Position numbers and translations under genes: made by a program
The notes under the pieces: generated by a model
What the model saw: the letters and a program-made list of their open reading frames with translations, nothing else
Databases searched by the model: none
What the model was told of the DNA's origin: nothing
Shown: positions 41,490-44,936 of the stretch, piece after piece
How the letters are laid out: each line of letters starts with the position of its first letter
Position numbering within the stretch: the stretch's first letter is position 1
Origin: Lachnospiraceae bacterium
Lineage (GTDB): Bacteria > Bacillota > Clostridia > Lachnospirales > Lachnospiraceae
Assembly: GCA_017624835.1 (NCBI GenBank)
Contig: JAGAMG010000055.1
Span: 1 to 44,936, forward strand
Direction of reading: 5' to 3'
DNA: 44,936 nucleotides

Positions 41490-42446
41490 CTAATCAAGCA
41501 ACTCTGCAAAAAATATTCTAATTTCGCCCCTAATTGCATCATATTCATAATCGTGAACATAATGAGGACAATCTAAATTTACCAATTTCCCATTTTCAAC
41601 ATTTTCCAAATAACTACTTTGATACCCACGCCATTCATCCGTATTCCATCCTGTTCCAATTCCATTTGAAACAAACAGAAGCATAGGAACCTGTGGCACT
41701 CCATTATTTTGAACTATTTCAGCATTCTCTTTAATCCACTTAACTTCATTCATCATTGTTGTAGTAGCCGTTTTTTCATAAAATACAGCTCTGTATCTCT
41801 CTTTCTCCGTAGTAGTAAGCGTTCCATATTTAATTGCATCGCTCTCTGAAATCCCCAGTAAAATTCTTGTAATTCCGACTCTTGCCGCAAACTGACTGAT
41901 TTTAAGCATGGGCATATTTATCTTGTAATCTTCATATGCTTTCGGAACTGCCATATCAAGCCCAATAATGGCTTCTACTTCGTCCGGATATTGCTGTGCC
42001 CAATACAACGCCTCAATCCCAGACATAGAATGAGGACACAACACATAGGGACCCGCAATATCCGCTTTTGCCAATGCGGTTCTGGTATCTTCTAATATAG
42101 AATCTATCCTTCTCTCCTTGTCAACCACATCACTAAATCCATAACCAAACTTCTCTACCACAACAATTTTATAGTTATCAGATAATGTTGAATATAATGA
42201 TTTAAAATCCAAAATGGGAGAACAAGTACCTCCTCCCGACATAAAAACGATTGTCTTTGCACCATTACCCTCTACATAAACGCTCATTTTATGACCATTA
42301 ACATCAACCATCTTACCAAGTGGTATTCTTAAGTCTTTCTCTTTATCTAATCGAACCCTGTGATTGATATAAATTGCTACCAAAACAATGATAAATACAA
42401 GCAATAAAATAATTACAGCTTTCATTATCTTCTTTACCTTCTTCAT
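41490..42446 (-). CDS. Membrane-anchored alpha/beta hydrolase
   Basis: A 318-residue serine hydrolase with an N-terminal anchor (MKAVIILLLVFIIVLVAIYI, about residues 8-27). The core has TIVFMSGGGTCSP (oxyanion region), EKFGYGFSD, and the nucleophile elbow LCPHSMSGIEALYWA with Ser in HSMSG. The closing His is in NLDCPHYVHDYEYD. GGAG lies about 10 bases before the ATG at 42446; an ATG at 42458 has no such site. It is the last gene of a four-gene operon with an isochorismatase-fold enzyme, an M29-like metalloenzyme and a flavoprotein. It acts outside the membrane or at its surface. Confidence 0.85.
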   Translation of the reverse strand: MKKVKKIMKAVIILLLVFIIVLVAIYINHRVRLDKEKDLRIPLGKMVDVNGHKMSVYVEGNGAKTIVFMSGGGTCSPILDFKSLYSTLSDNYKIVVVEKFGYGFSDVVDKERRIDSILEDTRTALAKADIAGPYVLCPHSMSGIEALYWAQQYPDEVEAIIGLDMAVPKAYEDYKINMPMLKISQFAARVGITRILLGISESDAIKYGTLTTTEKERYRAVFYEKTATTTMMNEVKWIKENAEIVQNNGVPQVPMLLFVSNGIGTGWNTDEWRGYQSSYLENVENGKLVNLDCPHYVHDYEYDAIRGEIRIFFAELLD

Positions 42447-42467
42447 AACAAACTCCATTTTGACATA

Positions 42468-42899
42468 TCATTTCTTAGAAAAATCAATCTCATAACGTGT
42501 TCCATGAGAAAGTAATAATCCATCTGTTAACTCAATACACAAAATACAAGTATTTTCATCCTCAAAGTTGTTATGTCCATTATCAATCCATTCAGCAAAC
42601 GCTACCCGCATCTTCTCTGCAATTTCTTTATTTTCCTCTTTTCCGAAATACCCCAAATTTATCCCTTTTCCATGTGCTGTAAACCAGTCACCGGCAATTG
42701 CCACAATGGGGTTTCTCTCAATTTGCTTCATTTTGTTTGATAATCTGTAAGTAAGCACATAAAATGCACCTTCAGAATAAAAAGCATTTACATTCCGAAC
42801 ATAGGGCATTCCATCTACCGTTGTTGCCAAGGCAATAATACTATCCTTGCCAAATCGTTCCATTAGTATTTCTTCCGCTTCTTTTGTTAGTTTTTCCAT
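42468..42899 (-). CDS. Pyridoxamine 5'-phosphate oxidase-like flavoprotein
   Basis: A 143-residue split-barrel protein of the PNPOx-like family that usually binds FMN or F420 and reduces or oxidises small molecules. The opening ALATTVDGMPYVRNVNAFYS, the middle YRLSNKMKQIERNPIVAIAG and GINLGYF fit the fold. TGGAGG lies six bases before the ATG, inside the end of the M29-like gene; the two overlap by 59 bases in different frames. Operon position suggests redox action on the same substrate as its neighbours, which is inference. Confidence 0.82.
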   Translation of the reverse strand: MEKLTKEAEEILMERFGKDSIIALATTVDGMPYVRNVNAFYSEGAFYVLTYRLSNKMKQIERNPIVAIAGDWFTAHGKGINLGYFGKEENKEIAEKMRVAFAEWIDNGHNNFEDENTCILCIELTDGLLLSHGTRYEIDFSKK

Positions 42900-43818
42900 G
42901 AATTACCTCCACAGCTTCATAATGTTTAATAATTGGATTCTTAATAACAAGATCCAAATGGGTTCCGCATTTCCAGCCATCTCCAAAACCAAAATGACAA
43001 GAGTCAATTATGCTTTCATCAACACCTATCAAACCTGTTGGTTCCATTTTTGATAATCCCTGACCGAGTTCTACTAGTTTACGGCACTCAATCGGCAAAC
43101 CAAATAATTTATCTTTAAATTCCGTAGCCATATTATCGCCATAAATGTCAGCAATAATACCATCTTTAACAATAAGCATAATAGGCTCTGAAACAAGTCC
43201 AAAATATCCTATAAGTTCACCAAAATGATATAGTTGTCCTACTGTCATATCTATAACAATTTTCCCATTTGCAGTATCTGTAATGACATCCGCTGAGGTT
43301 TCTGATGGCGGCAGAAAAGCAAACCCTCCATCAGTAATTATTTCATGTGAACATGTAGTGAAAGGATTCACTCTAAATGATATATTTGTTCCGCTTTCAC
43401 TCGTTACTGTAATTATCGCATCAGAATTAAGCGAGTTCATTTCTTCAATCTTATCATATACAAGTTCTTTATCCGTTGAAAGCCCTTGTATTAATGATTC
43501 CTTAGATATATCAAGTCTTACAAATATATATTTTGCTATAAGCCAATCCGGCTTTTTTAATGCTGAAAAGTATTCGTTAGCGCCTGATTTCATATATGTA
43601 TCAATGGATAATAACACCATAACCAAATCACTACTTTTCATTGACTTGAGCAAGGAAAAAAAGGCATCGTTTTTTGAAAAATATTCTATTTGAACTTCAT
43701 AGATTTTCTCTTCTTTTATTGAATCGGCAATGCTTTTTTGAATATCATCTACAATAATCAATATTTTAGATGTTTCATTAATACCACTCCATTTTTGTAT
43801 AAGATTACTAATGCTCAC
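42841..43818 (-). CDS. M29 aminopeptidase / NicX-like metalloenzyme
   Basis: A 325-residue protein of the fold shared by thermophilic M29 aminopeptidases and 2,5-dihydroxypyridine dioxygenase (NicX). The C-terminal metal site is intact by eye: Glu in VELGQGL, His in DSCHFGFGDG and the HxD pair in GTHLDLVI. The N-terminal domain holds the alpha/beta part (ILIIVDDIQKSIADSIKEEK). It starts with GTG, preceded by GAGGGGG at seven bases. It overlaps the flavoprotein gene by 59 bases. Whether it is a peptidase or a ring-cleaving enzyme cannot be read from motifs; an oxygenase would be odd in a strict anaerobe. Confidence 0.78.
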   Translation of the reverse strand: MSISNLIQKWSGINETSKILIIVDDIQKSIADSIKEEKIYEVQIEYFSKNDAFFSLLKSMKSSDLVMVLLSIDTYMKSGANEYFSALKKPDWLIAKYIFVRLDISKESLIQGLSTDKELVYDKIEEMNSLNSDAIITVTSESGTNISFRVNPFTTCSHEIITDGGFAFLPPSETSADVITDTANGKIVIDMTVGQLYHFGELIGYFGLVSEPIMLIVKDGIIADIYGDNMATEFKDKLFGLPIECRKLVELGQGLSKMEPTGLIGVDESIIDSCHFGFGDGWKCGTHLDLVIKNPIIKHYEAVEVIHGKTNKRSGRNTNGTIWQG

Positions 43819-43882
43819 TGTGCTGCCCCCTCAAAATTCAAGTTCATGTGTGCTCTCAATCTCGCTGATAGACTAAAATTTG

Positions 43883-44404
43883 TCAGCCCATTAATTCAAG
43901 TGATTTTTCAAAAGAAATACATTCAGCGTATCTTCTATTCCACACAAATTCGTTGTAATAGTTGTATGTCTGTTCAGCAGACATATACTTATTATCAAAT
44001 GTACTATTTGTGTTAGCAGGAACTATCATTTTAAAACCATGCTCAAAGCCAGCTTTGATAGTTGCATCTATACAATAATCTGTCTGCAAACCAACAATAA
44101 CAATCGTATTTTCTTCTTTTTTTCTCAAATATTCCAGCAATCCCGTATCCTTAAATGAACTATTTACATTTTTGTCAAAAACCACTTCATCATCCATAGG
44201 CAGAAAACCTTCATATATTTCAAAACCTTCATTGCCCTTTGTTAATTCATTGCCAACCCCATCATCATGTCTAACAAAAATAACTTCTACATCATTTCGG
44301 CGAGCTCGATTTATCAATTCTTTAACATTTGTTTCAAACAACTTAAACTGATATAAACCACTATTTGTAATAGCTTTTTGTGTATCAACAACTAAAAGTA
44401 CCAT
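43883..44404 (-). CDS. Isochorismatase-family cysteine hydrolase
   Basis: A 173-residue amidase-type cysteine hydrolase. The catalytic triad is D7 (VVDTQKAI), K78 (VFDKNVNSSF) and C111 (GLQTDYCIDATIKAG). Relatives hydrolyse nicotinamide, maleamate, N-carbamoyl compounds or isochorismate. A GAGGTG element lies six bases before the ATG. It is the first gene of a four-gene operon with the M29-like enzyme, the PNPOx-like flavoprotein and the anchored hydrolase. The same three fold types occur together in the aerobic nicotinate pathway (NicF, NicX, NicD), so an amide of a ring-cleavage product is one possible substrate. Confidence 0.88.
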   Translation of the reverse strand: MVLLVVDTQKAITNSGLYQFKLFETNVKELINRARRNDVEVIFVRHDDGVGNELTKGNEGFEIYEGFLPMDDEVVFDKNVNSSFKDTGLLEYLRKKEENTIVIVGLQTDYCIDATIKAGFEHGFKMIVPANTNSTFDNKYMSAEQTYNYYNEFVWNRRYAECISFEKSLELMG

Positions 44405-44485
44405 ATTAACACCTCACCAAAATTTAAATCTTCATAACTCATTATAAACTCCTCAGATGCATTCTAGAAGGTGGGCAAGCTTTTC

Positions 44486-44514
44486 TTGCCAAAAGGGAAT
44501 ACACTAGTTATAAT
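44486..44514 (+). promoter_or_regulatory. Promoter of the antisense antitoxin RNA
   Basis: TTGCCA (44486-44491), 17 bases, TATAAT (44509-44514). The -35 overlaps one arm of the inverted repeat GGCAAG-CTTTT-CTTGCC just upstream. Confidence 0.78.
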
Positions 44515-44521
44515 AAAAATG

Positions 44522-44626
44522 GGTGTTACCGCAATAAGCGGCTTGCCCATAAAAATTGTTTCTTAGTTACTTTAATAGAAAAAGCAACCGTAATCTTTCT
44601 CAGGGACTGACGGCTGCTTTTTCTAT
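44522..44626 (+). ncRNA. Candidate type I antitoxin RNA
   Basis: A predicted RNA of about 105 bases from a strong promoter. It begins with a hairpin (ATGGG...CCCAT enclosing CCGC-AATAA-GCGG) and ends at the hairpin at 44577-44624. It is antisense to the 3' part of the small membrane-peptide gene and encodes nothing with a ribosome site. Layout matches Fst/Ldr-type loci. Confidence 0.6.
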
Positions 44627-44756
44627 GTTTACATTTGCTTACATTAGGTTTACCACGCCTCATATGCATATATCCTTTGTAAGCAATATATGTCCCGATA
44701 ACAGTAGTAAGTAAAGTCAACTCTACTACTAACAGAGACATTACATCTGTATTCAT
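44526..44756 (-). CDS. Small hydrophobic peptide, probable type I (holin-like) toxin
   Basis: The frame begins MNTDVMSLLVVELTLLTTVI and continues GTYIAYKGYMHMRRGKPN: a single membrane helix followed by a basic tail, as in Fst/Ldr and holin-like toxins. It is open for 76 codons to 44526, but the last 30 run through the terminator hairpin and the antisense RNA. The usual stop before the terminator is missing in this frame; a one-base shift would give one at once (for example TAA at GTAAGC). So the working toxin may be about 40 residues and the extension an artefact or mutation. The ribosome site (GAGGATAATTGG) is distant. Confidence 0.5.
   Translation of the reverse strand: MNTDVMSLLVVELTLLTTVIGTYIAYKGYMHMRRGKPNVSKCKHRKSSRQSLRKITVAFSIKVTKKQFLWASRLLR
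44577..44624. terminator. Shared bidirectional terminator of the toxin-antitoxin locus
   Basis: AGAAAAAGCAACCGT (44577-44591) pairs with ACGGCTGCTTTTTCT (44610-44624) with one mismatch that is a G-U pair in the minus-strand RNA. T-runs occur on both strands. Confidence 0.82.
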
Positions 44757-44790
44757 AAAAATCACGTATAATCCAATTATCCTCTTTTGA

Positions 44791-44831
44791 GGGTAATTGT
44801 TATTCGTAACTTTACCCACTCCCAATTACCC
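44791..44831. repeat. Inverted repeat upstream of the toxin frame
   Basis: GGGTAATTG (44791-44799) is repeated inverted as CAATTACCC (44823-44831). It may fold the 5' end of the toxin mRNA or be an operator near its promoter (TTGGGA, 17 bases, TAACAA as a weak candidate on the minus strand). Confidence 0.5.
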
Positions 44832-44850
44832 GAAAATTCTTCAAATTAAA

Positions 44851-44913
44851 AGAAGGTACAGCATAATTCATTCTGATGAATATTACATCAGATTGTTTTA
44901 TCCTGTGCCTTCT
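44851..44913 (-). terminator. Nested hairpin, probable terminator of a gene beyond the right edge
   Basis: Outer arms AGAAGGTACAG (44851-44861) and CTGTGCCTTCT (44903-44913, one wobble) enclose TCTGATG (44872-44878) and CATCAGA (44886-44892). On the minus strand it is followed by TTTTAATTT. Confidence 0.55.
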
Positions 44914-44936
44914 GTTATCATATCAAAGTCACTGTC

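Noticed and set aside
41490-44404. Assignment of the operon as a genuine nicotinate degradation pathway
   Set aside because: NicX needs oxygen, the hydrolase is membrane-anchored, and other nic genes are absent; only the parallel in folds is retained.
1-44936. CRISPR arrays, tRNA or rRNA genes, classical insertion sequences, prophage integrase
   Set aside because: No regularly spaced repeats, cloverleaf sequences, ribosomal RNA blocks or DDE/serine/tyrosine recombinases were found.

Overview
The window looks like a chromosomal segment of a low-GC Gram-positive anaerobe of the class Clostridia, most probably Lachnospiraceae. The grounds are AGGAGG-type ribosome binding sites before most genes, sigma-A promoters with 17-bp spacers, a CcpA-type cre site, pyruvate phosphate dikinase, meso-diaminopimelate dehydrogenase, LytTR/GHKL signalling genes and paired ABC exporters. 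Genus-level placement is inference. I saw no rRNA, tRNA, CRISPR array, transposase of a classical IS family or replication origin.

Layout. 1-2.1 kb: start of a UvrA-like ATPase gene cut by the window edge, a decayed small gene, and a RelB/DinJ antitoxin - PIN toxin pair. 2.2-8.5 kb: metabolic genes on the minus strand: ppdK, an MFS transporter plus a membrane-anchored glycerophosphodiester phosphodiesterase, and meso-DAP dehydrogenase. Its promoter is embedded in a 17-bp inverted repeat that also resembles a terminator. 8.6-10.7 kb: an ECF sigma factor with a membrane-anchored propeller protein as its probable anti-sigma partner. 10.9-16.1 kb (plus strand): an ABC-F ATPase of the YbiT/YkpA type, a sialidase-fold protein and a PHP-HAD fusion enzyme. 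16.2-27.4 kb: a LytTR response regulator, an inserted pair of acetyltransferase genes (one broken and preceded by a leader-peptide attenuator), an alpha/beta hydrolase with a soluble GHKL kinase, then four ABC half-transporter genes that are two copies of a two-gene unit. A 12-base direct repeat with 21-bp periodicity lies just before the transporter genes.

27.4-36.2 kb is an accessory region of small enzymes and unknown proteins: an Rpn-type nuclease, a HAD / S66 peptidase / alpha-beta hydrolase operon with a palindrome inside its promoter, a candidate small RNA, an orphan short flagellin, a probable LPD3-domain protein and several genes with internal deletions. 36.2-39.8 kb holds a GNAT-S51 peptidase fusion and a MutS2-like ATPase that lacks the Smr nuclease domain. 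The MutS2-like gene sits behind a 12-codon leader peptide, a chain of hairpins and an intrinsic terminator, which is the architecture of ribosome-mediated attenuation. I regard this as the most interesting object in the window.

39.8-44.9 kb: a lipoprotein, a P-loop kinase-like protein, and a four-gene operon. The operon encodes an isochorismatase-fold hydrolase, an M29/NicX-like metalloenzyme, a PNPOx-like flavoprotein and an alpha/beta hydrolase. It is followed by a probable type I toxin-antitoxin locus in which two convergent transcripts share a bidirectional terminator. The recurring theme is RNA-level control: two leader-peptide attenuators, a small RNA, an antisense RNA, and promoters packed into or against terminators.
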